A DNA stretch of 64,000 bases from Erythroxylum novogranatense (GCA_029891385.1 CM057224.1:35283005-35347004), one strand, 5' to 3'. Positions 9,303 through 20,776 are shown, numbered from the stretch's first letter. The notes: generated by a model not told the origin, from the sequence alone. A program made the numbers and translations.

Positions 9303-10561
9303 ATGATTGATCAAAATATTGAAGATATTGAGAAAAATATTCAACATCAATTAATAGAAGTAACAGAGTTAATAAATAAATTACATCTTACCCCATTAGA
9401 TAGTCAGGAAAAAATCTCTCCCGTAATTTCTAATGATCATAAAGATGAAATTATTATTGGTTATGAATCTGATCAAGAACTCTATATGGAAAGGGATGAA
9501 ATACCTGAAAGTAGTCATACTCAAGAATTAAAATTAAAAGGAAAATTAACAGGAGATAAACGCAAAAAGGAATTTCAACCAACCAATTATTCATGGATTC
9601 CCGAAAATCATGATGAATTTCTAAATAAACAAGGTTATTATTATAAAGGATCAAAAATTCGAAAATATCCTTCAGAATATAGACCTAAAATTACTAAATT
9701 AGGACCTGATAGTGTATTAAATTTAGATTGTACAACCAATGCAGAAGATTTATTTTATGAATGGTATCACCGATTACAATTAATAATTCAGATAGAAAAA
9801 CCATTTGGAGATAGACCAGATAACAAAGACTCTCTATGGAATTTTATAGTATATAAAACTTCAGGAAATGTTCAAAATTTTCTTATTGAAAATGCTCAAG
9901 CATTACAAAACACACCTCATTATATTAGCAAAATACAAGATGAAGATACTTTTGAAGTAATTGGAGATGAAATTTATAAAGAATTTTTTTGCCAAGATGT
10001 AATATTTCATAAAGCCGATAGGGATAGAGAAAATCGACTTAAAGCACTCAGACATTTAAATAAATGCAGATGTACCACAACAATATGGATGTACCCACAA
10101 TTATCAAAATAAATATAAAAACAAAAGGAAGAAATTTATCCCCCGATATCAAAAAAACTATTCCAAGAAATATTTATGGAAAAGATATAGGCCATCACCA
10201 ACTCAACCAAAAAAGATTTCCTAAATATTTTAGACGATACAAATATAACTCAAAAAATAAGTCTAAACAAAAACATTGTCCCCAAAAGAAAAAAGATTGT
10301 AAATGTTGGTTATGTAATGAAGAAGGACATTATGCGAATGAATGTCCTAAAAGAAAAGATAAGCAATATAATCAAAAAGTACAAATATTAACTTCAACTC
10401 TCAATAACCAATTAGAACCTATTGAATCTGATTATGATATAGATATTTCTTTATATATCTATGATTTGAAAAATTCTTCACATGAATCAAATAGTCAACC
10501 CTTTGAATCAGACACAGAATTCCAATTCAACATTTATTCAAGTACTAGTTTCGAAAATTAA
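9303..10561 (+). pseudogene. CP: Pararetrovirus coat protein (S2)
   Basis: The N-terminus is present: MIDQNIEDIEKNI, then an acidic stretch, a LGDKRKK-like basic patch and the capsid core. The core is open to about 10063, where roughly 0.25-0.3 kb is missing and the frame shifts. The rest carries the basic region and CCHC knuckle (10304-10345, CWLCNEEGHYANEC) and ends with the Ser/Glu-rich tail at 10561. The start codon follows ORF F without a gap. Confidence 0.85.
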
Positions 10562-11840
10562 TACTCAAATCAATGCCTATATAGATATATGAGCTACTAT
10601 TTGTATAGCATCAAAACAACTTCAATTTAAATGGAAAAATTAAATAAACCATTACAAGTAAAAAAGCCGATGGAAGTTTTAATTCCATTTGGTATGTTAG
10701 CTATTATAATACTATCATTATTGAAAATGTACCTTTATTATTCCTTCATCTATCAAAAAGAATCAGGATTATCCTCATTATTGGAAATAATTTTCTAAAA
10801 TTATATATTCCCTCTCATCAATATTTACATTATATTACACTTCAACACCTTCGATAAAAGAAATTAATGAAAATCAATTATCTTAAGAATACCTATTTAT
10901 CATGATTCTTATTATAAAAGATTAAAATTACTTAATGAAAAACTTAACCATTTACATTTTATTTACTTAATAATACATCAATACAATTAGAAGTAGATAC
11001 ACTTTTAGATAAAGTATGTAGTGAAAATCCTTTAGACCCACAAAAGAATCATAATACGTAACTTATAGAAATTAAATTAAAAGATCCTCTTCAAGAAATT
11101 AATATTAAAAATAATATTCCTTACACTCCCTTAGATGTAAAAGAATTTACACAAGAATGTAAAGAATTATTAGAAAAAGGATTAATTACTCCTAGCACAA
11201 GTAAACATTCAGCACCAGCTTTCTACGTAAATAATTCAGCAGAAAAGAAACAAAGAAAAAGACGTATGGTTATAAACTATCGAAATTTAAATGAAGCAAC
11301 AATAGGAGATGCTTATAAATTACCAAGAAAAGATTACATTATCAATAAATTAAAAGGTCACATTTGGTTTACAACTTTAGATGCAAAATCAGGATATTGG
11401 CAATTAAGACTTCACCATAATACAAAAGCATTAACATCATTCACTTGTCCTCCTCAAAAACATTATCAATGGAATGCATTACCATTTGGCTTAAAACAAG
11501 CACCTAGTATTTATCAACGATTTATGGATAATAATATAATAGGATTAGAAGAATTTACTTTTGTATATATAGATGATATTATTATTTATTCCAATCAGGA
11601 TAAATTAGATCATTTAAAGAAGGTAAAAATTGTATTGCAACGATGTAAAGAACAAGGATTAATATTAAGTAAAAGAAAAGCCAAAATTGCTCAACAAACA
11701 ATTGAATATTTAGGAATACAATTTAATCATCATGGATATTTACAATTATAACCTAATATTTTACAAAATTGCAAGAATTTGCTAATCAGTTGGCAAACAG
11801 AAGACAAGTTCAACAATTTCTAGGATTATTAAATTATATT

Positions 11841-14441
11841 TGTAGCGCCCCCTCACCGTAGAGTATACGCCGGGGCGCCCTTAGGTCGTCCCGATGTATA
11901 ACCTACGACGAGGGTGCACTACTAAACGATCATTTCTGTACACCTCATGGCATCAATATAATAAAACAATAATATCGAATTCACTAAATTTTAAAACCAA
12001 ATCGTACTTCTCATTTCATTACTTAAACCATATTTACATCATCACCATATATACACAACCGCATAAGTCCAAAAGAACTAAAATGGCTCTAGCTAAGTCA
12101 TCCACAAAATACCCAAAAGATCCCCAAATGACAGACACACATGGCCATCTTTGCTCTCGCCGCACACAAAGCAGATAAGTCTCACTGATCGGAGCTAGAA
12201 GTCAAACTATCACTGTCCTGAAAAATAGTCGCAATTTGGGTGAGTTTGCGAAACTAAATGAGTAACCATCATCGATGGTTTACTCAACTTATGCATATAC
12301 AATTCAATTCACATTGTATCACATAATATCACATTTCAAATTAATCCATGCATTACCAAATTCACACATATAAGGCGTATCGCCTTTCACACAATTCGCA
12401 TATAAATATTTATATATGTAATGTACATGTGACTCTTTCATTTTCTTTCGTTTTTGTGACCGTGCGCTTGAGCTCATATACGTTGAGCCATAGGCTCTGA
12501 AACATTGGGCTCAAAAGCCCTAATACGTTGAGCATATAGCTCTGACAATCGTTGGGCACGAAGCCACGTATGCTTGAGCTTAAAGCTCTCATATACTGAT
12601 GTATTTAACCGGTCACAACTGCCTTTTTATCTGATCATACTGTTATGCATGTATGCACATGTTCACTTTATAATACATGCATCATATTAGGATTCCACAT
12701 ACCTAATTCTCACCATTTGAAATCAATTATGAACAATTTATGCACAACCAACACTTCTATATCACAGTCCAAATATCCCGAACACCCGTGGTCCGGAATC
12801 AATCAAATCAAACACATATAGTCCGTCCTTAACTCCACATGGCATATTTGCATAAAGTTAAACACATAAAGGTTGAGAAACCAACTAGGTTACTCACCTC
12901 AGAACTTCCGAGCTACTGCCGGGAAGTCTCACCTACGTCTGATGATCGGCGATCCACTTGAGCCGCTATAACAATCAAATTATAAATAACATTATAAAAT
13001 GTACCAATTCTAATGTCCAATGATGCATAAGAATCGAATAATGTACGAACTATACGTGTTATGACATTCCCGACACAAATTCCAATTTTCCCGATCTCAA
13101 TCCTTGATTCCCGAACTAAATTTCTAATTTCCAAATTCATAATCTCCAAATTGAATTTAATCCATAGCCAAATAGATCCTCAATTGCCTAAACCCCAAAT
13201 TGTTAAAAACCTAAATTTCATTTCGGGCAAAATAACTTTCCTCGCATGGCGAAGCTTCCATTTTTCGCAGGCCATGGCAATCACAAGGCCTCGTCATCAG
13301 TATGCCCACGACGTCAGTCGTGTAAAGCAATTCTGCTTTCACAAGGCGTTCATCATCATCATGGCATGGCGACACATACACGCCTGAAAAACCCAGATTT
13401 TGCAGATTTTCGATGCTTAAACAATCCAAATCTGGTTTTCTTCCTTACAAATCACTCCTAAATAAATCCATACACATCATACAACTAATCTTTACCTTCC
13501 ATTTCATCAAACAATTAAATCCCCAAAAATTCAACCCTAATATCACCGTCGATAACCCTAACTTCAAATCTCCTTAATATTCAAATTCAAACATCAATCT
13601 AACTCTACAAATCAACAAATCAAACTATACAAGACAAAAATAAAAGTAACTTACCCGATTAAAACTCCAAATCTTCAAGGATCAACAATCTCTCTCTTCC
13701 CTCTCACGGCAACATCCATTTTCAAACCCATAATCAATTCATCTAACACCAAGCTTAAGGAAATGATCAAGGATGGAAGAAGAAACAATTTTATGGAGGA
13801 AATCAAGCAAACTTTCAAGAAGGAAATCAAAGAAAAAAATCACGAAGAAGGAGAAGAAGGAAGCATCGTGGGGAAGAAATTCAAAGAGTTTGGGTTTATA
13901 TATTAAAAGGATTAAGGCTTGTTTGGCTAATTTTAATTGCCACAAGCCCGATCCGAACAACCTCGGTCCAATTTCTAATTCTAATTTCTCCCGAATTCCA
14001 ACGGCTAAACCCTAATTCCTCAAAGCAAATTTCTAACCTGTCTGTACCATTGGATAATCAATTTCAGAACCGGATATTCAATTAATCAGTCATCGGTCAA
14101 TTTTCCGGTCCGAGCCTAATGCTCCAAAAATTCCAGAAAATTCCTATAAATCCTTAAAAATATAAAACTCATTATCATATACTCCAATTTCATAATTTCA
14201 CTTTCTAACTTTCAATTCTAACTCAAATTCAATCATCGAGCCTATTTTGACCTAATTCACACACATAACCTAATCACCCCCAAATCAAAGTATCCAAATC
14301 AAATCGAAAATATGTCATACATGTATGTACGTACAAATGCCAATATGATCATGCCAATTATACTATAATTAAATCATGCATGAGCATGCCAAATACGAAT
14401 GCAATAAACTGTACACATCCCATCGATAACGGGATGTTACA
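11841..14441 (-). mobile_element. solo LTR of a Ty3/gypsy-type element
   Basis: A 2601-bp insertion starts TGTAGCGCCCCC and ends GGGATGTTACA, flanked by the 5-bp duplication ATATT (11836-11840 and 14442-14446). There is no internal coding region, so the element was reduced by LTR-LTR recombination. It is the reverse complement of the LTR family at 1-2315. It interrupts the viral RT gene and so postdates viral integration. No gene is supported within it; the short open frames are spurious. Confidence 0.92.
12468..12592. repeat. tandem hairpin array in the solo LTR
   Basis: This is the reverse-complement homologue of the array at 1493-1611. It contains GAGC/GCTC and GGGC/GCCC stems about every 22-25 bp, for example GAGCCATAGGCTC near 12484 and GGGCTCAAAAGCCC near 12507. 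Stem bases agree between the two copies, while loops and linkers vary. Confidence 0.6.
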
Positions 14442-15000
14442 ATATTTCTGATCAAGGATTTTTGAAAGATTTAGCAAAAGAAAGACGACTTTTACAAAAG
14501 AAATGTAGTACTAATCAGCAGTGGCAATGGACTATCAGTGATACAGAAGCAGTTCAGCGACTAAAAACTCTCTGTAAGGATCTTCCTAAACTTTATAATT
14601 ACCAGATCAATGATCAATTACTAGTCTAAATGGACGCAAGCATTGATACATGGGCAGGATGCCTTTTGGCAAAACCACCTAAGCACAAAAAGCATTATCT
14701 TTGCAAGAATATAAATGGAACATTTAATTCTTCAGAATTAAATGTTCCCATTCATGAAAAAGAAGCACTAGCCTGTCTCAAGACTTTGAGAAAATGGCGC
14801 ATTGATTTATTACCAGTGAAATTCACAATACATACTGATTCCTAGTATTTATGTGGATTCACTAAGTACCAATTTACTACAAGCACTAATTATAGTCAAG
14901 GACGACTCATCAGATGACAACTTGAATTAGGTTAGTATCACTTTGATATTCATTATATTAAATCTGCTAATAATTTTCTTGCAGATATATTAACAAGAGA

Positions 15001-16430
15001 ATGGAAGGATTAATAACACAACTCGAAAGTTCAATCGAATTGAAAGAAGCAGAATTTCTTGAATTACAGATCAAAGCATGAATCTTCAAGTCAAAATGGA
15101 AAACATTACCAAAGAATTAGAAAGACTCAAAACTACCCTCTCAATGCTAAAAGACCAGCCAAAGAATAGCCAAGTACTTCCAAAAATCCTCCCAAATACC
15201 AGTACCAAGTACAGTACCAAGCATTGAATTACCCAAGGTTGTTCCGTCAACTTCTTCTATCATTCCTAAAGTATCAATTTCCCCTTTGGTGAAACCTTCT
15301 CCTTCAGTATCCTCTTTATTACCACAAAAAACCATCGATAATCAAGAGTCAAAGCATTATGCTATCTACAATGGACCTTTGCAGGAATTTATGACCAATG
15401 GCACAAAACAGCCATTCATATTACAGGAAAAAGTAGCATTATTCACAAAAGTTTCTCAAGCAAATTCGAAGCTGAAAAATCCTATCAAGTATTTTAGCAT
15501 CCATCACTAAGACCACAATATAAAGCAGTTCTCACAACACTAGCACCACCAGCCTCAAAGATGATTTCTTTGGGAAAATAAATAGTTTTGGAAAGGATCA
15601 ATTCCATTCCCTCAAAAGCACTATATGAAGAATCAAAACTGTTGACATTAGAAATGTTTGTCGATTGTTTCCAAGCACTAAATCAATGGAATGACGACAT
15701 GAAGAAATTTCAGTATTATCCACAAAATCGTGGAAGATATGGACCAAAAGCAGTAATATTTCCAGGAGCAGATCCTTTGACAACATATTTATTATTCCAG
15801 AGTGGATTAGCAGACACCATCTATATCCAAGACTTAAAATTACTAGCAGACTTTCCCGCAGGGTTAGTCAATGCAATCAAGCAATACAAGGATCGTTTCA
15901 CAAAAGAAAGAGAGCTCTATATCAAAGTATATAGCAGTTATCCGATCTTTGAAGCAGCAGAAGCAGAAGATGCAATTCATGCAGCAATTAAAGCACCAAG
16001 GATTGTGTTTCTCCAAATTGGAGTCAGCAATCTTCAATATCCTCCTATTGATGAAGCACCACAGTACGAGTTCAATTGGGATTTGATCAATAAGTTCAAC
16101 CTCAAATGTCTCGAAGGAGTTTATAATCATTACATCAAGATCACAGCAGAATCAACAATCAAGATCAATTATCGCGGAAATCAAATTCTTATGACTTCAG
16201 CCTATAAAAGTCCAATACCGTCTAATGAACTACAAGTATTACAACAGTTCCGAGCACCATTTAATGATTTGTCAGATTATTTTCAAGAATTAAGCCAAGC
16301 ATGGAAAGAAGCAATCTGCAAGCAAATTCAGGAATATCCTACGCATCATTGTAAGAATTGTCCATCATCATAAAAAATACCAGATGCTAATAGTACCACA
16401 AAGGACGATCTAGTCATCATCGAAGAATAG
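15001..16430 (+). pseudogene. TAV: Viroplasmin/translational transactivator (S2)
   Basis: Same gene as at 5175-6606. The start ATG is again in ATGGAAGGATTAA across the pol stop. The N-terminal third has several 1-nt losses (near 15070, 15165 and 15378). From 15588 to 16373 the frame is open for 261 codons and holds PQNRGRYGPKAVIFPGAD, LADTIYIQDLKLLADFP and LQIGVSNLQYPP. A TAA at 16371 cuts off the last segment; the ancestral stop is TAG at 16428. Confidence 0.85.
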
Positions 16431-16935
16431 TCCGTCGGTGCAAACGGACAAAGCACTAAAGCATCTAATAATGTAGGTCTTTATTTTTTGACCGTCCATC
16501 TCTAAATAATTTTCACTTTTCTCTTTAGGGTACAACGAATCTTCGCTTTACCTTTTTCTTTGCGTCTATTTCAGTCCTTTTCTTTTCTTTATGTTTTATC
16601 ATGTCTGTCCTTTTTTATTCTCTTTTCTTGTATAAATCGCTAACTTGGATGCCTTCATTCGACACAAGAAGTTCTTAATAAACTTTTTCTTTCTTAAAAT
16701 TCTCTCTTCGCATTCCAGTCTACAATTGACATTTAAGCGAGTTACGAGAAGCATCAGGTTAGAGAATTGTTTATGATTTCTTTTATTCATATCATTATCA
16801 TATTATTATATTTGTTCATTTATATTATACAACAAACTATTTATCTCATTATTATGTCAGTTCTTAAGCTCATACAATTCCTTATTATTTGTTATAAAAT
16901 ATTCTCTCATCTTACCAGATTTTGATTATTTCAGC
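16431..16935 (+). promoter_or_regulatory. Complete viral intergenic region and leader (S2/S3 junction)
   Basis: This links TAV of one genome to ORF A of the next and shows the head-to-tail circular joint. It holds the degenerate GGTC..GACC stem near 16477-16492, TATAAAT at 16631-16637, AATAAA 40 bp downstream (16677-16682), then a T-rich leader to the ORF A ATG at 16936. TATA to ATG is about 305 bp. Splice-like signals within the leader are listed separately. Confidence 0.7.
16758..16934 (+). other. putative leader intron
   Basis: A donor-like CAG/GTTAGAG (GT at 16758) and an acceptor-like TTATTTCAG (AG at 16933-16934) bound a T/A-rich 177-nt stretch ending one base before the ORF A ATG. The same pair occurs in four other leaders (18995-18840, 27064-26882, 37780-37519 and 42985-42716, all minus), although the sequence between them varies in length from 156 to 270 nt. 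Splicing is an inference. Confidence 0.5.
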
Positions 16936-17253
16936 ATGGCATTATCATATTTTAACTATAAGCGTGAACTCAAGCAGCAGATTAAAAGATTAGATTCTCA
17001 GGAAGCACATTATGAAGAACGTAAAATTAAATATATAGCTCACAACAAGAAAGCACATGATATTTTTCAAGACCCTAAGTTTCAAGTTTCTACTACTCAT
17101 CCATTATACGAAGAAGCTCAACAAATTATCAAGATAGAATCAATAATGAAGAATCAAGCAGTAGAATTAATAAAGTTTCTAGATGAATGTATGCAAGAAA
17201 TAACATCAGTTCGAAAATACCTTGTATCAAAGCTTTCTACTCTTGTCAATTAA
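16936..17253 (+). CDS. Viral ORF A, 105-aa helical protein (S3)
   Basis: The frame is intact: MALSYFNYKRELKQQIKRLD at the N-terminus, a charged helical middle (HYEERKIKYIAHNKKAHDI), a Pro-containing turn and a second helix ending KYLVSKLSTLVN. It is the first gene after the promoter. It probably has two coiled-coil helices; the function is unknown. The N-terminus aligns with ORF B. The last codons carry the primer-site-like TTGTATCAAAGC. The ATG lies one base after the putative splice acceptor. Confidence 0.65.
   Translation: MALSYFNYKRELKQQIKRLDSQEAHYEERKIKYIAHNKKAHDIFQDPKFQVSTTHPLYEEAQQIIKIESIMKNQAVELIKFLDECMQEITSVRKYLVSKLSTLVN
17222..17233 (+). promoter_or_regulatory. degenerate tRNA-Met primer-binding-like site at the ORF A 3' end
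   Basis: TTGTATCAAAGC matches 10 of 12 positions of TGGTATCAGAGC. It lies about 590 nt downstream of the TATA box, close to the leader length of caulimoviruses, and is kept in recognisable form at the end of each ORF A copy (for example minus strand near 17904, 26582, 37221 and 42424). Conservation of the encoded LVSKL could explain it just as well. Confidence 0.4.
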
Positions 17254-17254
17254 A

Positions 17255-17493
17255 ATGACTTATTTTGATTATAAGATCTCTTAAGCAACAAATAAATTTT
17301 TATCTTACAATAGAAAATGAGCAAAAGAAATTTATTCAATTATATAACGATCATATTCATTTAGCTAAACAACATCAATGTTCTCAACTTTTAATAAATG
17401 CACGATTCTATTAGATCAAACATTATATACTTATAATTCAAGAAAAGCAAATAGAATCGAACTTCACATGAAATGGAATTACTCATTGATTAG
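17255..17493 (+). pseudogene. Viral ORF B (S3)
   Basis: Starts one base after the ORF A stop. A 2-nt loss at about 17271 shifts the frame directly after MTYFDY, and a 1-nt loss follows near 17405. The remainder still matches ORF B (QCSQLLINAR, LYTYNS). The stop TAG at 17491 is one base before the ORF C ATG. Confidence 0.55.
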
Positions 17494-17494
17494 C

Positions 17495-17703
17495 ATGACT
17501 ATCCATTTATCATATTTCTTTAATTATTGTTTATATTCACTTATTTATCAATTATCGCTTATGCATGTTTTATTTTACAAGTATGTACCATTATTATTCT
17601 TTTCATTGCAAGCATTATTTTTATACCTTCGATATTATTATCTTTTATTTTGATGTTAGTCGTTATTATATGTATATTAATTTAGATTATTTATGGAGAA
17701 CTA
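17495..17703 (+). pseudogene. Viral ORF C, truncated at an inversion point (S3)
   Basis: Only the hydrophobic N-terminal segment remains, with frame breaks near 17568 and 17608. Sequence matches the S2 copy up to TATGGAGAACTATATA and then switches at about 17704 to minus-strand ORF B. This is the right end of the plus-strand array. Confidence 0.5.
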
Positions 17704-17880
17704 TATAATGTCTCGATCTCATAGAATGCGTGCATTTATTAAAAGTTGAGAACATTGATGTTGTTTAGCTAAATGAATATGATCGTTATATAATTGAATA
17801 AATTTCTTTTGCTCATTTTCTATTATAAGATAAAAATTTATTTGTTGCTTAAGAGATCTTCGATAATCAAAATAAGTCAT
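17704..17880 (-). pseudogene. Viral ORF B, truncated (S4a)
   Basis: It starts MTYFDYRRSLKQQINFYL at 17880 and runs to the inversion point, losing its last third after LLINARIL. Microhomology (ACATTATATA-like) between ORF B and ORF C sequence marks the junction near 17700-17706. Confidence 0.55.
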
Positions 17881-17881
17881 T

Positions 17882-18199
17882 TTAATCGACAAGAGTAGAA
17901 AGCTTTGATACAAGGTATTTTCGAACTGATGCTATTTCTTGCATACATTCGTCTAGAAACTTTATTAATTCTGCTGCTTGATTCCTCATTATTGATGCTG
18001 TCTTGATAATTTGTTGAGCTTCTTCATATAATGGATGAGAAGTAGAAACTTGAAACTTAGGGTCTTGACAAATATCATGTGCTTTCTTGTTGTGAGCTAT
18101 ATATTTAATTTTAAGTTCTTCATAATGTGCTTCCTGAGAATCTAATCTTTTAATCTGCTTCTTGAGTTCACGCTTATAGTTAAAATATGATAATGCCAT
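17882..18199 (-). CDS. Viral ORF A, 105 aa (S4a)
   Basis: The frame is intact and very close to the S3 copy (MALSYFNYKRELKKQI..., ending LVSKLSTLVD). Its leader is cut after about 40 bp at 18240, where minus-strand ORF C/B sequence of S4b follows, and the acceptor-like CAG before the ATG reads CAA here. S3 and S4a are thus an inverted pair of nearly identical sequences. Confidence 0.65.
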   Translation of the reverse strand: MALSYFNYKRELKKQIKRLDSQEAHYEELKIKYIAHNKKAHDICQDPKFQVSTSHPLYEEAQQIIKTASIMRNQAAELIKFLDECMQEIASVRKYLVSKLSTLVD

Positions 18200-18239
18200 G
18201 TTGAAATAATCAAAATCTGGTAAGATGAGTAAGACGAGA

Positions 18240-18274
18240 GAAAGAAATATGATAATGCTAATGGCATTCTAATG
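18240..18274 (-). pseudogene. stub of viral ORF C start (S4b edge)
   Basis: About 35 bp match the beginning of ORF C on the minus strand (CATTAGCATTATCATATTTC type sequence) and the spacer to ORF B. The junction with the S4a leader lies at about 18240. Too short for more. Confidence 0.35.
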
Positions 18275-18517
18275 TTAATCAATGAGTAATGACATATCTT
18301 GTTGTAATTCTTTTCTATCTGCTTTTACTGAATTATAAATATACAATGCTTGGTCTAACAAAATGCGAGCATTTATTAATAGTTGAGAACATTTATGTTG
18401 TTTAGCTAATTGGATATGTTCTTGATATAAGTGAATAAATTTCTTTTATTCATTTTCTATTTCTAAATAAAATTGGATTCTTTGCTTGAGATTTTTTCGA
18501 TAGTCAAAATAAGCCAT
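18275..18517 (-). pseudogene. Viral ORF B (S4b)
   Basis: Same length and ends as intact ORF B copies (starts MAYFDYRK, ends before TAA at 18275), with an in-frame TAA inside the conserved NEQKKF-like block near 18450. This copy differs more from the S3 copy than S4a does. Confidence 0.5.
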
Positions 18518-18520
18518 TAT

Positions 18521-18838
18521 TTAGATAATCAGAACAGATAACTTTGATACAAGAAATTTGCGTGATATGATTATATCTTGAATACATTCATCTAAAAACT
18601 GAATTAACTCTGCTGCTTGATTCTTCATTATGGTTGCAGTGTTGATAATCTGCTGTGCATCTTCATATAGTGGATGATTGATAGGTTTTTGAAACTTTGG
18701 GTCTTGACAAATATCATAAGCTTTTTTATTTCGAGCAATATATTTGATTTTAAGTTCTTTATAATGATCTTTCTAAGCATCTAGATCTTTTATTGTTTGC
18801 TTGAGTGCACGCTTGATATGAAAATATGATTATGCCAT
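18521..18838 (-). pseudogene. Viral ORF A (S4b)
   Basis: Homologous over the full 318 nt, but codon 3 is TAA (ATG GCA TAA) and a further stop is near 18776. The sequence (SYFHIKRALKQTIKD) is a different lineage from S3/S4a and closer to S13. The primer-site-like GTATCAAAGTT lies near 18543. Confidence 0.5.
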
Positions 18839-19334
18839 GCTGAAAATTAAGAAAAATGAGTAATGCGAGAGAATGATCGATAAATAATGATGAGAGAAAT
18901 AATAATGATACAAAATAGTTTATGTATAATAGCAATGATTAGTAAAAAGAATACTATAATAAATTGACAAAAAGGATTTATAAACCAACTCTAACCTGAT
19001 GCTTCTCGGAAATCGCTTAAACGTCAAAGGCAGACTGAGATGCGAAGAGAGAGTTCAGAGAGAGAAAGTTTATGTAATTCTTGATGTGTCTTAGAAAGAC
19101 ACCCAAGGGTTCTATTTATACACGAGAAGAAGAATCAAAAGGACAGATAAGAGAAGACATAAAGAAAAGTAAAACAAAGTAAAGGACTGACTTGGACATA
19201 AAGAAAAAGTAAAGTAAAGTAAAGTAAGATGCTAAAGAAAACATAAAAAGACAGACTATGTACAGATGGACGGTCTTTAGAAAAAGACCTACATTATTTG
19301 ATACTTTGTTGCTTTGTCCGTAGCTACTGACGGA
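18839..19334 (-). promoter_or_regulatory. Viral intergenic region and leader (S4b)
   Basis: Reading along the minus strand: stem GGTCTTT..AAAGACC (19289-19272), TATAAATA (19120-19113), a GTGTC..GACAC stem just downstream (about 19106-19085), donor CAG/GTTAGAG (intron start 18995) and acceptor TTTTCAG (18840) one base before the ORF A ATG. A canonical AATAAA is not evident. Confidence 0.65.
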
Positions 19335-20776
19335 CTATTCTTCAATGATGACTAGATCGTCATCTGTAGTATTGTGGGCATCTGGTACTTTTGATGATGA
19401 TGCACAGTTCCTACAACGATGCGTAGGATACTCCTGGATTTGCTTGCATATTGTTTCTTTCCATGCTTGACTCAGATCTTGAAAATATTCTGATAAGTCA
19501 TCAAATGGTGCTCGGAATCTTTGTACGACTTGTAGCTCATTGGATAATATTGGATTCTTATATGCTGAGGTCATAAGAATCTGATTTCCACGATAATTAA
19601 TCTTAACTGTTGATTCTGCTGTAATCCTAGTACATTGAGTATATACTCCTTCAAGACAATTGAGGTTGAACTTGTTGATCAAATCCCAATTGAATTCGTA
19701 TTGTGGTGCTTCATCAATAGGTGGGTATTGAAGATTACTAACTCCAATTTGGAGAAAAATAATCCGTAGTGCTTTAATGGCTGCATGTATTGCTTCTTCT
19801 ACTTCGGCTGCTTCAAAGATCGGATAACTACTATATATCTTGATATAGAGTTCTCGTTCTTTTGCGAAACGATCCTTATATTGCTTAATGGAATTGACTA
19901 ACCCGGAGGGAAAGTCTGCTAGTAATTTCAAATCTTGAATGTAAATAGTGTCGGCGAGTCCACTCTGAAATAGTAGATATGTTGTCAAAGGTTCTGCTCC
20001 TGGAAATATGACTGCTTTTGGGCCATACCTGCCTCGATTCTGTGGATAATACTGAAATTTTTTCATTTTGTCGTTCCATTGATTGAGTGCTTGAAAATAG
20101 TCGACAAACATTTCTGAAGTCAATAGTTTGGATTCTTCATGTAATGCTTTGGATGGAATTGAATTAATCCTTTCCATATCTATTGATTTTCCCAAAGAAA
20201 TCATCTTTGAGACTGGTGGTGCTGGTGCTTGGAGAACTGCTTTATATTGTGGTCTTAGTGATGGATGCTGAAATTCTTGATAAGATTTTTCAGCTTCGAC
20301 TTTGGTGGAGAAACTTTTATGAATGATGCTGCTTTTTCCAGTAATATGAATGGCTGCTTTGTGCCATTGGTCATAAATACCTGCAAAAGGTCCATTGTAA
20401 ATAACATAATGCTTTGATTCTTGCTGATCAGCGATCTTTTGTGGTATTATTGATGATACTGTAAGAGAAGGTTTCACTGGAAGTGAAACTGATGCTTTAG
20501 GTATGATAGAAGAAGTGTCTGAAACAATTGTTGGTGTTTGGGGTTCTTTGGTTAGAACTGGTATTTTAGGAAGAACTTCTGGTACTGGTTTTGTTAGAGG
20601 AGCTTCCTTTGTAGTAGTTTGCTCCTTCGGTTTGAACATAAGGAGAGTTTGTTTAAGTCTTTCTAGATCTTTGGTAATGGCTTCATTCTAGACTTGAATA
20701 TTCATGCTTTGTATTTGTAATTCATTTAATTCTGGTTCCTTTAATGCAATGGTAGTTTCGAGTTGTGCTATCAATG
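19335..20776 (-). pseudogene. TAV: Viroplasmin/translational transactivator (S4b)
   Basis: A 434-codon open frame (20639-19335) holds a Pro/Thr-rich linker, the viroplasmin motif YNGPFAGIYDQWHKA, PQNRGRYGPKAVIFPG, the LQIGVSNLQYPP block, and a C-terminal Cys pair and acidic tail DDDLVIIEE. The N-terminal coiled segment is cut off by TAG at 20689, and the original start is lost in a 23-bp duplication (20747-20769 and 20772-20794) next to a deletion that removes the RNase H end. Confidence 0.85.

Larger units (their letters stand above)
10422..15013 (+). pseudogene. pol: Protease-RT-RNase H polyprotein, split by a solo LTR (S2)
   Basis: In the protease the active-site Asp-Thr-Gly is destroyed (GAT ATA TGA near 10584). 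The RT is the best preserved part: 11266-11751 is open, with LPRKDYIINKLKG, LDAKSGYWQL, PFGLKQAPS and YIDD (11566-11577), and ends at a Gln-to-TAA change. The gene is interrupted at 11841-14441 by a solo LTR and resumes at 14447 with RNase H (14630-15013), which has further stops (near 14630 and 14845). The stop at 15011 overlaps the TAV start. Confidence 0.88.

Noticed and set aside
13061..14015. several 70-108-codon frames in the solo LTR
   Set aside because: They lie in an LTR bounded by a target duplication, have no recognisable domain and are not kept in the related LTR.
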